From: Rhizobium sp. NRK18
GTDB taxonomy: Bacteria > Pseudomonadota > Alphaproteobacteria > Rhizobiales > Rhizobiaceae
Direction: 5' to 3'
DNA: 64,000 nt
Assembly (NCBI RefSeq): GCF_024385575.1
Contig: NZ_JANFMV010000001.1
Span: 3,005,681 to 3,069,680, forward strand
This document shows, piece by piece, positions 26,440 to 36,442 of this stretch (positions are counted from its first letter, which is position 1; every line of letters begins with the position of its first letter). The notes under the pieces were generated by a model. The model ran no database searches. It was not told the DNA's origin and was given only the letters and a program-made list of their open reading frames with translations. Made by a program: the position numbers and the translations under genes.

Positions 26440-29375
26440 TGCGCGCACTCAAAGCATCAATGCACCGGGGTTTGCGCCCGGCCGCCCTGATTGCCGCACT
26501 GATGGCGATCATCGTCACGGCCGTGAGCCTTCCGGCGCTCGCCGCGGAACCGGTCAAGATTTCGCGCGACGATACGGCGCTCGACCTGACGGCGACGACC
26601 GAGATCTATTCCGACCAGGGCGAAGCCTTTCAGGTGTCGACCGCAGCCGGTGCCGACGGCATCCGCCGGCGCATCGAGGTGCGCTCCTCGTCACCCGACC
26701 ATCACGGCGACTGGGCGGTCTTTGCGCTCGCCAACGTCTCGGACGAACAGCTCGACCGGCTGATCGTCGCGCCGCATTTCCGGCTGGTCAATTCGGGCCT
26801 GTTCTGGCCGGACCTCGGCTCGCAGCGAATCATCTCGATCACGCCGAGCGAAGGCTTTGCGCTCGACCGCCAGCAGAGCACCGAGGCCGACGTCTTCCGC
26901 ATCACGCTCGATCCGGGCGCCGTCATCACCTTCGTCGCCGAGCTCACCTCGCCGGAACTGCCGCAGCTCTATCTGTGGGAACCCGACGCCTACAAGGACA
27001 CGGTCAACGCCTTCACGCTCTACCGCGGCATCATGCTCGGCATTGCCGGCCTGCTGGCGGTGTTCCTGACCATTCTCTTCGTCGTCAAGGGTACGTCCAT
27101 GCTGCCGGCGACGGCGACGCTCGGCTGGGCGGTGCTCGCCTATATCTGCGTCGACTTCGGCTTTCTGGAAAAGCTCATCAGCATTACCGCTTCCGACCAG
27201 CGAATATGGCGCGCCTGCGCGGAGGTGGCGCTCGCGTCGAGCCTCGTGATCTTCCTGTTCACCTACCTCAATCTCAACCGCTGGCACATCCATCTGGCGC
27301 ATGCGACCTTCGCCTGGATCCTCGGCCTCGTGCTCTTGTTCGGCGTGGCGATCTACGATCCGTCGGTGGCGGCCGGCATTGCCCGCTTCTCCTTCGCGCT
27401 GACAGCTGTCGCCGGCACCGGCCTGATCATCTATCTCGGCTTCAACCGGTTCGACCGCGCCATTCTTCTGGTGCCCGCCTGGGCGGTCATTCTCGTCTGG
27501 CTCGTCGGCGGATGGCTGACAGTCACGGGGCGACTGAACAACGACATCATCCAGTCGGCGCTTGGCGGCGGCCTCGTGCTGTTCGTGTTGCTGATTGCCT
27601 TCACCGTCATGCTGCACGCCTTTTCCGGCGGCGCCTACCAGTTGGGACTGTTCTCCGATCTCGAGCGTCAGGCGCTGGCGCTGATCGGCGGCGGCGATAC
27701 GGTGTGGGACTGGGATGTCGCACGCGACCGCGTCACGACCATTCCCGACATTTCCGACAAGCTGGGGCTGGCGCCGGGCGCCATGCACGGACCGGTCAGA
27801 AACTGGCTGCCGCGACTGCATGCGGAGGATCGCGACCGCTTCCGCGCCTCGCTCGACGTGCTGGTCGAACACCGGCGCGGACGTCTCAGCCACGAATTCC
27901 GCATCCGCGCCGAAGACGGCCATTATCACTGGCTGCAGATCCGCGCGCGGCCCGTGCTTGGCGCCAATGGCGAGATCATCCGCTGCGTCGGCACAGCCGA
28001 GGACATCACCGAGCAGCGCAATTCGATGGAGCGGCTGCTCAACGATCCGCTGTTCGACAACCTGACCGGCCTTCCAAACCGCAAGGTGTTCCTCGACCGG
28101 CTGGAAACGGCTCTGACCCTTGCGGCGCCGAATTCGCCCGTGCAGCCGACGGTCATCGTCATCGACATCGACCGCTATGCGCTGGTCAACGAGAAGCTCG
28201 GCATTGCGGCCGGCGACAATGTGCTGATCGCGCTCACGCGTCGCCTGCGTCGTCTCCTGCATCCGCAGGACACGCTTGCCCGCATTTCCGGCGACATGTT
28301 CGGCCTGATCCTGCTATCGCAGCGCGACCCGGCCAAGATCGCCGAATTTGCCGAACGCCTCAGCCACGCGATCAGCGCACCGATCGGCTTTGCCGGCAAT
28401 GACATCAACCTGAACGCCTCGATCGGCCTCGTCTCCTGGGCCGACCAGAAGGAAAGCGCCAACGATCTCCTGAACGACGCCGAACTCGCCATGTATCGCG
28501 CCAAGCGCGCCGGCGGCAATCGCGTCGAGCCGTTCCGTCCCGCCTTCCGCAACGCCAATTACGACCGTCGCCTGACCGATGCCGATCTGAAGCGGGCCTT
28601 GGAGCGCAAGGAACTGTCGATGGTCTATCAGCCGATCGTGCGGCTGGAGGATGGCGAAATCGCCGGCTTCGAGGCGCTGATGCGCTGGGATCATCCCAAG
28701 CGCGGCAAGGTGCCGCCGTCGGAATTCATTCAGCTTGCCGAAAAGACCGGCCTGATCGAGCAGCTCGGCCTGTTTGCCCTGCAACGGGCGACCACGGACC
28801 TGATGGACTGGGAAACGCGGACCACCAAGCTGCCGATCTTCATGTCGATCAACCTGTCCAGCTCGCAGCTTATCGGCAACACGTTCTTCAACGACGTCCG
28901 CAACCTCCTGGCCAAGACGCATTGCGAGCCGTCGCGCATCAAGCTCGAGCTGACGGAATCGACGATGCTCGAAAATCCGGAACAGTCGCGGATCATCTTC
29001 GAGAAGCTGAAGTCGATCGGCGTCAGCCTGGCGATCGACGATTTCGGTACCGGATACTCGTCGCTGTCCTACCTGATGGACTTGCCGTTCGACACGCTGA
29101 AGATCGACCGCTCGCTGATTGCCGGCAGCACGACCAAGCATGAAATACTATTGAAGTCCGTTCTCGCCATGGCGCAGGAACTCGGAATGACGGTGGTGGC
29201 CGAGGGCGTTCAGGACGAGGAACAGGCGATCCACCTCGCCGAGCTCGGCTGCCAGCTTGGACAAGCCAACATCTTCGGTCCGCCGATCGGATCTGATTCC
29301 GTGCTGAAGCTCCTGAAGGAGCGGTTCGTCGCCGACCGCCGTCGCGGCATCAGCAAGGAACCGAATTTCTCCTGA
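26436..29375 (+). CDS. Membrane sensor with PAS, degenerate GGDEF and EAL domains
   Basis: A 979-residue inner-membrane signalling protein. A signal peptide is followed by a periplasmic beta-rich domain (about 30-190), seven or so transmembrane helices (about 190-405), a PAS domain (about 420-525, VWDWDVARDRV, FRIRAEDGHYHWLQIRARPV), a GGDEF-type domain and an EAL domain. The cyclase motif is SGDMF (618-622), so diguanylate cyclase activity is unlikely. EAL at 746-748 is intact, as are DDFGTGYSS and KIDRSLI, so it is probably a c-di-GMP phosphodiesterase. QGYLFG is altered to QANIFG. The start ATG at 26436 overlaps the GNAT stop; 26439 is also possible. Confidence 0.9.
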   Translation: MMRALKASMHRGLRPAALIAALMAIIVTAVSLPALAAEPVKISRDDTALDLTATTEIYSDQGEAFQVSTAAGADGIRRRIEVRSSSPDHHGDWAVFALANVSDEQLDRLIVAPHFRLVNSGLFWPDLGSQRIISITPSEGFALDRQQSTEADVFRITLDPGAVITFVAELTSPELPQLYLWEPDAYKDTVNAFTLYRGIMLGIAGLLAVFLTILFVVKGTSMLPATATLGWAVLAYICVDFGFLEKLISITASDQRIWRACAEVALASSLVIFLFTYLNLNRWHIHLAHATFAWILGLVLLFGVAIYDPSVAAGIARFSFALTAVAGTGLIIYLGFNRFDRAILLVPAWAVILVWLVGGWLTVTGRLNNDIIQSALGGGLVLFVLLIAFTVMLHAFSGGAYQLGLFSDLERQALALIGGGDTVWDWDVARDRVTTIPDISDKLGLAPGAMHGPVRNWLPRLHAEDRDRFRASLDVLVEHRRGRLSHEFRIRAEDGHYHWLQIRARPVLGANGEIIRCVGTAEDITEQRNSMERLLNDPLFDNLTGLPNRKVFLDRLETALTLAAPNSPVQPTVIVIDIDRYALVNEKLGIAAGDNVLIALTRRLRRLLHPQDTLARISGDMFGLILLSQRDPAKIAEFAERLSHAISAPIGFAGNDINLNASIGLVSWADQKESANDLLNDAELAMYRAKRAGGNRVEPFRPAFRNANYDRRLTDADLKRALERKELSMVYQPIVRLEDGEIAGFEALMRWDHPKRGKVPPSEFIQLAEKTGLIEQLGLFALQRATTDLMDWETRTTKLPIFMSINLSSSQLIGNTFFNDVRNLLAKTHCEPSRIKLELTESTMLENPEQSRIIFEKLKSIGVSLAIDDFGTGYSSLSYLMDLPFDTLKIDRSLIAGSTTKHEILLKSVLAMAQELGMTVVAEGVQDEEQAIHLAELGCQLGQANIFGPPIGSDSVLKLLKERFVADRRRGISKEPNFS

Positions 29376-29412
29376 CGGATATGATGGAAGCCAGCGACCG
29401 TCGGGCCACGCC

Positions 29413-30018
29413 TCAGGCGTGGCCGGCCTCGCTCGACAGTGCGGCCGGGTTGACGCCCATCAGCGCCAGGGCCCGCTCGTATTTCGTGTCGATATTGGCG
29501 TCGAAGATCAGTTCCTCGCAGGCCGGGCAGTTGAGCCAGCCATTGTTGGCGATTTCCTCTTCGAGCTGGCCGGGTGACCATCCGGCGTAGCCGAGCAGCA
29601 GCGCCGCCCGCTTCGGTCCTGAGCCCTGGCTGATCGCCCGGATGATATCGAGGGTCGCCGTCAGCGAAATCTCGTCGCTGATCGGGATGCTGGACCCGCA
29701 GGAAAAATCATCGGAGTGGAGGACAAAACCCCTGCCCGTCTCGACCGGACCGCCGGTGTGGATCGGCAGGTCGCGCACCGGCTTCGGCAGCATCAGGCGG
29801 GAGGTCTCATCCATGATGTCGAGGTGGGCCAGAATGTCGGGGAAAGCCAGGTCCTGGGTCCGATTGATGATGAAGCCCATGGCGCCCGCGGGCGAATGGG
29901 CGCAGATGTAGACCACCGACCGGGCGAAGTTCGTATCGGCCATGCCGGGCATGGCGATAAGGAACTGCCCATCGAGAAAACCGCGTTCGCGGTCACTGCT
30001 CAGCGCCGAAATAGTCAT
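29413..30018 (-). CDS. YqgE/AlgH family protein
   Basis: A 201-residue cytoplasmic protein of the DUF179 (YqgE/AlgH) family: [41 protein letters not shown] near the N-terminus, [14 protein letters not shown] in the middle, and [23 protein letters not shown] near the C-terminus. The biochemical role of the family is unsettled. The ATG at 30018 fits the usual length. It is convergent with the GGDEF/EAL gene and divergent from the DsbD-N-like gene. Confidence 0.93.
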   Translation of the reverse strand: MTISALSSDRERGFLDGQFLIAMPGMADTNFARSVVYICAHSPAGAMGFIINRTQDLAFPDILAHLDIMDETSRLMLPKPVRDLPIHTGGPVETGRGFVLHSDDFSCGSSIPISDEISLTATLDIIRAISQGSGPKRAALLLGYAGWSPGQLEEEIANNGWLNCPACEELIFDANIDTKYERALALMGVNPAALSSEAGHA

Positions 30019-30186
30019 GCGTCCTCCTCACTCGCGCCATTGTCCTCGGGGCGGGGAAATGACGGTATCGGATTTGAGTTGACCATAGAGAGGATGGGCC
30101 AATGTCACGGATCAATCAACCGGAAATGATGGCGATCAGAAAAGCGTGACTGGAAAACTCATCCTTGTCCAACTAGATCTGACGCT

Positions 30187-31020
30187 ATGAAAATCAAGCG
30201 CTTCTTCCCGCAACCCGCTCTTCTTGCTTGCCTTGTCGCCACCGTTCTATCGGTGGGTGCAAAAGCACACGCCGCCGAAACCGACTGGGCGACCAGCGAA
30301 GGCGGCCGCATGCGGATCGTCACCCTTGCCCCCGACGACAAGGGCATCGTAACGGCAGCCCTGCAGGTCGATCTCAATCCCGGATGGATCACCTACTGGC
30401 GGGAGCCGGGCGGCAGCGGCATTCCCCCGCAAATCACCCCCGCTGCAGGCAGCAAGGCAGAGATCACCGGCATTGATTTTCCCGTACCCAAGCACATCAG
30501 GCTCGGAGACATAGACGACATTGCCTATGACCAGCCGGTGACGCTGCCGTTCACGATCGCACTGAACGGCGAGACGGGCACTATCGATCTCAGCGCCTTC
30601 ATCGGTGTCTGCCGCGAGATCTGCGTACCGTTCCAGTCGGAGTTCAAGATCGACGTTGCCGCCACGGGCCACGACACGTCGGAGGAAGAGGCGATCATTC
30701 GCGACGCCGAGGCGAAGGTGCCCGTCGCAGCCGGTCCGGATTTCAATATAGCGAGCTACGAGTTGTCCCCGGACAGGAAGGCGCTGCACCTGACGCTGAC
30801 GCTTCCGTCCGTGGGAAACGACGCGCCTGAAGTCATCGCCACCGGACCGTCGGGGTACGTCTTCGCCGATTTCCGCAACGGCCACCGCGACGGCACGACC
30901 TATGTGGGCGATCTCAACCTCGACTATCTGCCCAACGGCTACGACTTCAAGGGCAGTCAATGGCGTGTGCTCGTCAAGTCCGGCGACAGGGCCATCGAGT
31001 CATCGCTTGCCTTCCACTAA
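30187..31020 (+). CDS. Periplasmic DsbD N-terminal-domain-like protein
   Basis: A 277-residue exported protein. The signal peptide ends near residue 30 (AHA-AET). The mature part is related to the N-terminal domain of DsbD / disulphide corrector protein: LNPGWITYWREPGGSGIPP and a cysteine pair Cys142-x3-Cys146 (GVCREICVPF), as in the DsbD alpha domain. The membrane and thioredoxin domains of full DsbD are missing, so it must take electrons from another protein. The peroxiredoxin gene follows 71 bases later. Its exact partner is unknown. Confidence 0.82.
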   Translation: MKIKRFFPQPALLACLVATVLSVGAKAHAAETDWATSEGGRMRIVTLAPDDKGIVTAALQVDLNPGWITYWREPGGSGIPPQITPAAGSKAEITGIDFPVPKHIRLGDIDDIAYDQPVTLPFTIALNGETGTIDLSAFIGVCREICVPFQSEFKIDVAATGHDTSEEEAIIRDAEAKVPVAAGPDFNIASYELSPDRKALHLTLTLPSVGNDAPEVIATGPSGYVFADFRNGHRDGTTYVGDLNLDYLPNGYDFKGSQWRVLVKSGDRAIESSLAFH

Positions 31021-31045
31021 GTAGCCCATATATTCCAAACCGAAC

Positions 31046-31060
31046 CCCGCCGAAGGCGGG
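31046..31060. terminator. Small hairpin after the DsbD-N-like gene
   Basis: CCCGCC-GAA-GGCGGG, a 6-bp GC stem with a 3-base loop, lies 26 bases after the stop and before the peroxiredoxin gene. There is no T-tract, so it may only slow transcription or protect RNA ends. Confidence 0.35.
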
Positions 31061-31091
31061 ACTGAGGCCCCCATAAATCCAGGAGTTACAC

Positions 31092-31577
31092 ATGTCGATT
31101 GCCGAAGGCGACAAGCTGCCCGCCGCCACCCTGATGGAAAAGACCCCCGACGGCCCGGCCAAGCTCTCGACCGATGAGCTGTTTGCCGGCAAGAAGGTCG
31201 TCCTGTTCGCCGTGCCCGGCGCATTCACGCCGACCTGCTCGCTCAACCATCTGCCGGGCTTCCTCGAGAACCGCGATGCGATCCTCTCCAAGGGCATCGA
31301 CGACATCATGGTGGTTTCCGTCAACGACTGGCACGTGATGAACGCCTGGGCCGACAAGACCGGTGGCGCCGGCAAGATCCGCTTCCTCGCCGACTTCGAC
31401 GCCTCCTACACGAAGGCGCTCGGCCTCGACATGGATTTGTCGGCCGGCGGCCTCGGCGTGCGCTCCAAGCGCTATTCGATGATCGTCGACGATGGCGTCG
31501 TGAAGAAGCTGAATGTCGAAGAACAGCCCGGCCAGGCAGTCACCTCGGGTGCCGCGGCGATCCTCGAACAGCTTTGA
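31092..31577 (+). CDS. Type 5 peroxiredoxin
   Basis: A 161-residue thiol peroxidase of the Prx5/AhpE-like TSA family. The peroxidatic Cys49 is in PGAFTPTCSLNHLPGF, preceded by KVVLFAVPG. The HVMNAWADKTGGAGKIRFLADFDASYTKALGLDMDLS block is typical of Prx5, which reduces hydrogen peroxide and alkyl peroxides using glutaredoxin or thioredoxin. There is a strong AGGAG before the ATG. A terminator with T5 follows the stop by 24 bases, so it ends its transcript. Confidence 0.95.
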   Translation: MSIAEGDKLPAATLMEKTPDGPAKLSTDELFAGKKVVLFAVPGAFTPTCSLNHLPGFLENRDAILSKGIDDIMVVSVNDWHVMNAWADKTGGAGKIRFLADFDASYTKALGLDMDLSAGGLGVRSKRYSMIVDDGVVKKLNVEEQPGQAVTSGAAAILEQL

Positions 31578-31601
31578 GACCAACACCGATTGCGCGACTG
31601 T

Positions 31602-31641
31602 TGTGCGCACAACTTCAAGTCGAAGCTGTGCGCACATTTTT
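31602..31641 (+). terminator. Rho-independent terminator after the peroxiredoxin gene
   Basis: TGTGCGCACAACTTC pairs with GAAGCTGTGCGCACA (14 of 15 pairs, 5-base loop), followed by TTTTT. Each arm contains the palindrome TGTGCGCACA, so alternative small hairpins are possible. Confidence 0.8.
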
Positions 31642-31762
31642 AACTATGGCGTCCGAATAAATCTCCGGACCTGACGTTCGGCGGTCCTGCGGGCAAACTA
31701 TTCAAACAATTTCAACGTATTCCGTACGAACGTCGCTTCGCCACACTTCGAGGAATACCATC

Positions 31763-33865
31763 TTGAGCGTCATCAGTTGCATCACGGGTCAACACAATCT
31801 CTGGCTCGTCGGGCTCGCGGCCGCAATTTGCGCCTTTGGCAGCTTCATTGCCTTTCGCTTGTTCATACGAGGCGCGGATGACCGCGGCTTGCCGAACATT
31901 GGCTGGCAATTCCTGGCGGCAACGGCTGCAGGCTCCTCGATCTGGTCGACGCACTTCATTGCCATGCTTGCCTACAAGAGCGGCGGTCCGATCTTCTTCG
32001 AGCCGGTGCTGACCATCGTCTCGCTGCTTGTCGCCATCTGCGGCATGTTCGTGGGACTGACTGTGGCATCCAATAAATCAATGACAGCGACGATTTGCGG
32101 CGGTGTTCTTTCCGGCATCGCGGTGGTGGCGATGCACTATACCGGCATGATGGGCTACCGCATCGATGGCCTGCTGGCATGGAAGATGAGCTACGTCATC
32201 GCCTCCATCGTGTTGGCAGTCACCATCTCCCCGCTTGCCTTCCTGGCTGCGAATTCTCAGACCCTGTCGCGGAAGACCGTCATCGCCTCTGGCCTCTTCG
32301 TGATTGCGATCGTCGCGTTGCATTTCACCGGCATGACGGCGCTCGAAGTGACGCCGATGGTGCTGCGCGCGCCCACGGCGCAGGGCGGCACGCTGATCGC
32401 CATGGCCTTCGCGGTCGCCCTCGCGGTCATGGCCATCGTCGGCACGGGTCTGACGACCTTCGTTCTGGACGACCGCAACCGGCGCGAATCCTTCCGCAAG
32501 CTCCATCACCTCGCGCTTTACGACAGCCTCACGGGCCTCGCCAACCGCCAGAATTTCAGTGACCATCTGGCCGCCGAGATCAACCGTGCGGAGATTGAGG
32601 GCTCGCGCTTTGTGATCGTCGCCTTCGATCTCGATCGGTTCAAGGAAATCAACGATATCCGTGGACATGCCGTCGGCGATGAATTGTTGTGCGCGCTGGG
32701 CGAAAGGTTGAAGAAGCTCGTCGATGAAAACCACTTCATTGCCCGACTCGGGGGCGACGAGTTTGCCGCCATCGGACGACTGGACGACCAGAAACAAGCC
32801 TACGACTTCATGGTGCACCTGAAGGCTGAAATCTGCAAGCCGGTCAGGCTGCCGGATGGCAGCGAGGTGTCGGTCGGCGTCAGCCTTGGCGCGGCGTTCT
32901 ACCCGGCAGACGGCGACAACAGCCATGATCTCGTCAACAATGCCGACCTGGCGATGTACCGGGCAAAGTCCGACATCACCCGCTCCATCTGCTTTTATGA
33001 CGCCTCCATGGACGAGGCAGTGCGCAACCGCAAGGAACTGATGGCCAACCTGCGTCAGGCCATCGAGCTCGAGCAGTTCGAGGTCTTCTACCAGGTCCAG
33101 ACCTCGGTCTCGACCGGCGCCGTGCGGGGCTACGAAGCCCTGCTGCGCTGGAAACACCCCGAACGCGGCTACGTGCCGCCGAGCGAATTCATTCCGATTG
33201 CGGAAGAGAGCGGCATGATCCTCGCCATCGGCGAATGGGTGCTCCTGACGGCATGCCAGCAGGCGGTCACATGGCCGGCCGCGGCAAAGATCGCCGTCAA
33301 CCTCTCACCATTGCAATTTGCCGACCGGAAGCTGCCGGCAACCGTCGCAGGCATTCTGCAAAAGACGGGACTTCCCGCCGAAAGGCTGGAACTGGAACTG
33401 ACGGAGACCACCATCGTGCAGGATCGTCAGCGCACCCTGGAGATGCTGAAGGAAATCAAGGCGCTTGGCGTCACGATCGCGCTGGACGACTTCGGCACCG
33501 GATACTCTTCGCTGGAAACGCTCCGGGCGTTCCCGTTCGACAAGATCAAGCTCGACCGCTCCTTCATGAACGAAATCGAGAACGACCAGCAGGCACGCGC
33601 CATCATCCGCGCCGTCCTTGCACTCGGCAAAAGCCTGGAAATTCCAATTCTCGCCGAAGGTGTCGAGACGAAAAACCAGCTGGACATCCTCAACCACGAA
33701 GGCTGCGACGCCGCGCAAGGCTATCTGCTCGGACGCCCTGCCCCGATGAGAAGCATCCTCGCGGACGATGCGGCACATGTGCGGATGATCGACAAGCAGG
33801 TCGCACAGCTGCAGAGCGTGCTCGCCGAAGAGGCCAGTGCCGCCCCCTTGAAAGAGGCGGTCTGA
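31763..33865 (+). CDS. MHYT-GGDEF-EAL membrane protein
   Basis: A 700-residue c-di-GMP enzyme. The N-terminal MHYT sensor (about 1-245) has seven hydrophobic helices with the repeated motifs THFIAM, MHYTGM and LHFTGM, thought to bind a metal and sense a gas or redox signal. A GGDEF domain follows, with an intact GGDEF at 330-334 (ARLGGDEFAAIG), then an EAL domain with EAL at 458-460 (GYEALLRWKHP), DDFGTGYSS and QGYLLGRP. Both activities look possible. The start is TTG at 31763 behind CGAGGAATACCATC; no ATG or GTG lies before the first helix. It has its own transcript after the peroxiredoxin terminator. Confidence 0.92.
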   Translation: MSVISCITGQHNLWLVGLAAAICAFGSFIAFRLFIRGADDRGLPNIGWQFLAATAAGSSIWSTHFIAMLAYKSGGPIFFEPVLTIVSLLVAICGMFVGLTVASNKSMTATICGGVLSGIAVVAMHYTGMMGYRIDGLLAWKMSYVIASIVLAVTISPLAFLAANSQTLSRKTVIASGLFVIAIVALHFTGMTALEVTPMVLRAPTAQGGTLIAMAFAVALAVMAIVGTGLTTFVLDDRNRRESFRKLHHLALYDSLTGLANRQNFSDHLAAEINRAEIEGSRFVIVAFDLDRFKEINDIRGHAVGDELLCALGERLKKLVDENHFIARLGGDEFAAIGRLDDQKQAYDFMVHLKAEICKPVRLPDGSEVSVGVSLGAAFYPADGDNSHDLVNNADLAMYRAKSDITRSICFYDASMDEAVRNRKELMANLRQAIELEQFEVFYQVQTSVSTGAVRGYEALLRWKHPERGYVPPSEFIPIAEESGMILAIGEWVLLTACQQAVTWPAAAKIAVNLSPLQFADRKLPATVAGILQKTGLPAERLELELTETTIVQDRQRTLEMLKEIKALGVTIALDDFGTGYSSLETLRAFPFDKIKLDRSFMNEIENDQQARAIIRAVLALGKSLEIPILAEGVETKNQLDILNHEGCDAAQGYLLGRPAPMRSILADDAAHVRMIDKQVAQLQSVLAEEASAAPLKEAV

Positions 33866-33880
33866 TCGCGGCTCATCGGC

Positions 33881-34321
33881 CTAGCGGCGCTTGAAGGGCT
33901 CCATGCCCATGCGGGCGAGCTCGTCGGCGCGCTCGTTTTCCGGATGGCCGGCGTGGCCCTTGACCCAGTGCCATTTGACCTTGTGGCGCTGGTTGGCGGC
34001 ATCGAGCTGCTGCCAGAGTTCGCCGTTCTTGACCGGCTTCTTGTCGGCGGTCTTCCAGCCGTTCTTCTTCCAGCCGAAGATCCACTTGGAAATGCCGTCC
34101 ATGACGTATTTGCTGTCGGTATAGAGATCGACCTCGCAGGCGCTCTTCAGGGCGGAGAGCGCCGAGATCGCCGCCAAGAGCTCCATGCGGTTGTTGGTCG
34201 TTTCCGCCTCGCCGCCCGACAGTTCCTTTTCGGTTTCGCCATAGCGCAGGATGGCGCCCCAGCCGCCCGGGCCCGGATTGCCCGAGCAGGCTCCGTCGGT
34301 GAAGATATCGACATGTTTCAT
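33881..34321 (-). CDS. rnhA: Ribonuclease HI
   Basis: Degrades the RNA strand of RNA-DNA hybrids. It has 146 residues. The catalytic acidic residues are all visible: Asp in [19 protein letters not shown], Glu in [10 protein letters not shown], Asp in [13 protein letters not shown], and the last Asp in the [10 protein letters not shown] end. The His loop [15 protein letters not shown] is present. Its ATG shares one base with the thrB stop (TGATG), so translation is coupled. The ispH-thrB-rnhA order is conserved in alphaproteobacteria. Confidence 0.96.
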   Translation of the reverse strand: MKHVDIFTDGACSGNPGPGGWGAILRYGETEKELSGGEAETTNNRMELLAAISALSALKSACEVDLYTDSKYVMDGISKWIFGWKKNGWKTADKKPVKNGELWQQLDAANQRHKVKWHWVKGHAGHPENERADELARMGMEPFKRR

Positions 34322-35286
34322 CAGCGTGTCAGTCCGTATTCGGCGGCAGAGCGGATCTGGCGGTGGAAGCGCAGCTTCTTCAGATATTCGAGCGGATCCT
34401 TCTTGACGACCAGAGCTCCGGCCGGCGTCGTCAGCCAGTCATAAAGACGGGTGAGGAAGAAGCGCAGCGCCGACCCGCGGGCGAGGATCGGCAGGGCAGC
34501 GGCTTCCGCGTCGGAAAGCGGCCGCACGCTCTCATAGCCCTGCAGTAGGGCCATGCCCTTGGTGACGTTGAACGAGCCGTCCTTCTCGAAGCACCAGGCA
34601 TTGAGGCAGATGGCGACGTCGTAGACGAGCAGGTCGTTGCAGGCGAAGTAGAAGTCGATCAGACCGGACAGCCTGTCGCCGAGAAAGAAGACATTGTCCT
34701 GGAAGAGGTCGGCATGGATGACGCCCGTCGGCAGGTCCTTCGGCCAATTGGCCTCGAGGTCGTCGAGTTCGGCCGGGATTTCCGCGCCAAGCCCCTCCTC
34801 GACCTCGTCCGCTCGGGCGGCCGACTTCTCCCAGAGCGGGCGCCAGCCGGAGAGCGACAGCGCATTCTCGCGGCGGATCTCGAAGCCTTCGCCGGCGACA
34901 TGCATTTCCGCCAGCGCCCGGCCGACCTCGCGGCAATGGCGCGCCTCCGGCTTCCGCAGCCACATGCCTTCCAGGAAGGAGATCAGCGCAGCGGGTCGGC
35001 CAGAGAGCTCGCCCAGAAGCTCGCCGTCCTTGCGCGGCAGCGGCAGCGGGCAATTCAGGCCACCCTCGTAGAGATGATGCATCAGCCCGAGGAAGAACGG
35101 CAGGTCGTTCCTGTCTACGCGCTTTTCGTAGAGCGTCAGGATCAGCGGATCCTTCGAGGTGTGCAGCAGGAAATTGGAATTCTCGACGCCCTCCGCGATG
35201 CCCTTGTAAGACAAGAGCTCGCCGACATCATAGGCAGCGAGGAACTGCCGGAGGTCATCCTCGGAAATATCGGTGTAGACGGCCAA
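34321..35286 (-). CDS. thrB: Homoserine kinase (choline-kinase-like form)
   Basis: Phosphorylates homoserine on the way to threonine. The protein has 321 residues and is of the alphaproteobacterial APH/choline-kinase fold type, not the GHMP type of enteric bacteria. The N-terminal [39 protein letters not shown] block is typical. The Brenner-type catalytic loop is [13 protein letters not shown], with the metal-binding IDFYFACND. The product is used by ThrC (23075-24472). It lies downstream of ispH with a 152-base gap holding a small hairpin. Confidence 0.94.
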   Translation of the reverse strand: MAVYTDISEDDLRQFLAAYDVGELLSYKGIAEGVENSNFLLHTSKDPLILTLYEKRVDRNDLPFFLGLMHHLYEGGLNCPLPLPRKDGELLGELSGRPAALISFLEGMWLRKPEARHCREVGRALAEMHVAGEGFEIRRENALSLSGWRPLWEKSAARADEVEEGLGAEIPAELDDLEANWPKDLPTGVIHADLFQDNVFFLGDRLSGLIDFYFACNDLLVYDVAICLNAWCFEKDGSFNVTKGMALLQGYESVRPLSDAEAAALPILARGSALRFFLTRLYDWLTTPAGALVVKKDPLEYLKKLRFHRQIRSAAEYGLTR

Positions 35287-35415
35287 GGGCGGGTTTCCTG
35301 CGGTGCGCGGAGGTGGAAATCTTGTGAATGCGTCGAGGCATTTACTGCAGCAAAATGACGGATGAAATCAACCGGCAATTCGCCTTTCCCGTCCGAGAAA
35401 CAAAGATACTGGCAA

Positions 35416-35432
35416 GTCTCAAATGATGAGAC
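35416..35432 (-). terminator. Weak hairpin after ispH
   Basis: GTCTCA-AATGA-TGAGAC, a 6-bp stem 7 bases beyond the ispH stop (minus-strand sense). There is no T-tract, so termination is probably partial and thrB may still be read from upstream. Confidence 0.3.
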
Positions 35433-35438
35433 AATCCC

Positions 35439-36431
35439 TCAGCCGTTCACCCAGGCCATGTCCTGATGGGTGAGTTCGATCTCGCGAAGTTCGCGGTTGA
35501 CGAGGAAGTGCTCGTTTTCTTCCGCCGTAATCGCAAGGTCGACCTTGGCGTCGAAGCGTTCGCGGAAGGCTTCTATGATCTCGTTGACGATCACCTCCGG
35601 CGCGGAGGCGCCGGCCGACAGGCCCACCGTGCGGATGTCGCCTATGCTATCCCAGTCGATCTCGGAGGCGCGCTGGACGAGGATGGAGCGCGAGGCGCCG
35701 GCCTTCAGCGCGACCTCGACGAGGCGCTTGGAATTCGACGAATTCGGCGCGCCGACGACGATGAAGAGATCGCAGCCGGGCGCGGCCTCCTTGACGGCTT
35801 CCTGACGGTTGGTCGTGGCGTAGCAGATCGAATCGGCCGCCGGCGCCGTCAGGTTCGGAAAGCGCTCGGCGAGCTTGGCGATGACGCCGGCGGTGTCGTC
35901 GACCGAAAGCGTCGTCTGGGTGACATAGCCGAGATTGTCGGGATCGGCCGGCTGATAGGCCTCGGCATCCTCGACGGTCTCGATCAGCGACACGGAGCCC
36001 TGCGGCAACTGCCCCATGGTGCCGATGACTTCCGGATGGCCGGCATGGCCGATCAGCACGACGTGGCGGCCGAGCCGTTGGTGGCGCATGGCCTGCTTGT
36101 GGACCTTGGAGACGAGCGGGCACGTGGCGTCGAGGTAGAAGAGATTGCGGGCCTCGGCATCGGCGGGCACGGACTTCGGAACGCCATGGGCGGAGAAGAC
36201 GACCGGCTGCTCGCGGTGCTCGGCGGGGATCTCGTCGAGCTCCTCGACGAAGATCGCGCCCTTGGCCTCCAGCCCCTCGACGACATAGCGGTTGTGGACG
36301 ATCTCGTGGCGGACATAGACGGGCGCGCCATAGGCCTTCAGCGCCAGGACGACGATCTGGATCGCCCGGTCGACGCCGGCGCAGAAGCCGCGCGGGCCGC
36401 ACAGCCTGATTGTCAGTTCGGGTTTCGCCAT
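35439..36431 (-). CDS. ispH: 4-hydroxy-3-methylbut-2-enyl diphosphate reductase
   Basis: Last enzyme of the MEP isoprenoid pathway, making IPP and DMAPP with an iron-sulfur cluster. It has 330 residues. The cluster ligands are Cys17 ([13 protein letters not shown]), the Cys in [14 protein letters not shown] and the Cys in [11 protein letters not shown]. The substrate motifs SAHGVPKS and [11 protein letters not shown] are present. The start at 36431 ([10 protein letters not shown]) is chosen because the longer start at 36464 would overlap the DUF1304 gene and add a non-family leader. Confidence 0.96.
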   Translation of the reverse strand: MAKPELTIRLCGPRGFCAGVDRAIQIVVLALKAYGAPVYVRHEIVHNRYVVEGLEAKGAIFVEELDEIPAEHREQPVVFSAHGVPKSVPADAEARNLFYLDATCPLVSKVHKQAMRHQRLGRHVVLIGHAGHPEVIGTMGQLPQGSVSLIETVEDAEAYQPADPDNLGYVTQTTLSVDDTAGVIAKLAERFPNLTAPAADSICYATTNRQEAVKEAAPGCDLFIVVGAPNSSNSKRLVEVALKAGASRSILVQRASEIDWDSIGDIRTVGLSAGASAPEVIVNEIIEAFRERFDAKVDLAITAEENEHFLVNRELREIELTHQDMAWVNG

Positions 36432-36442
36432 CGCCACGTCGT

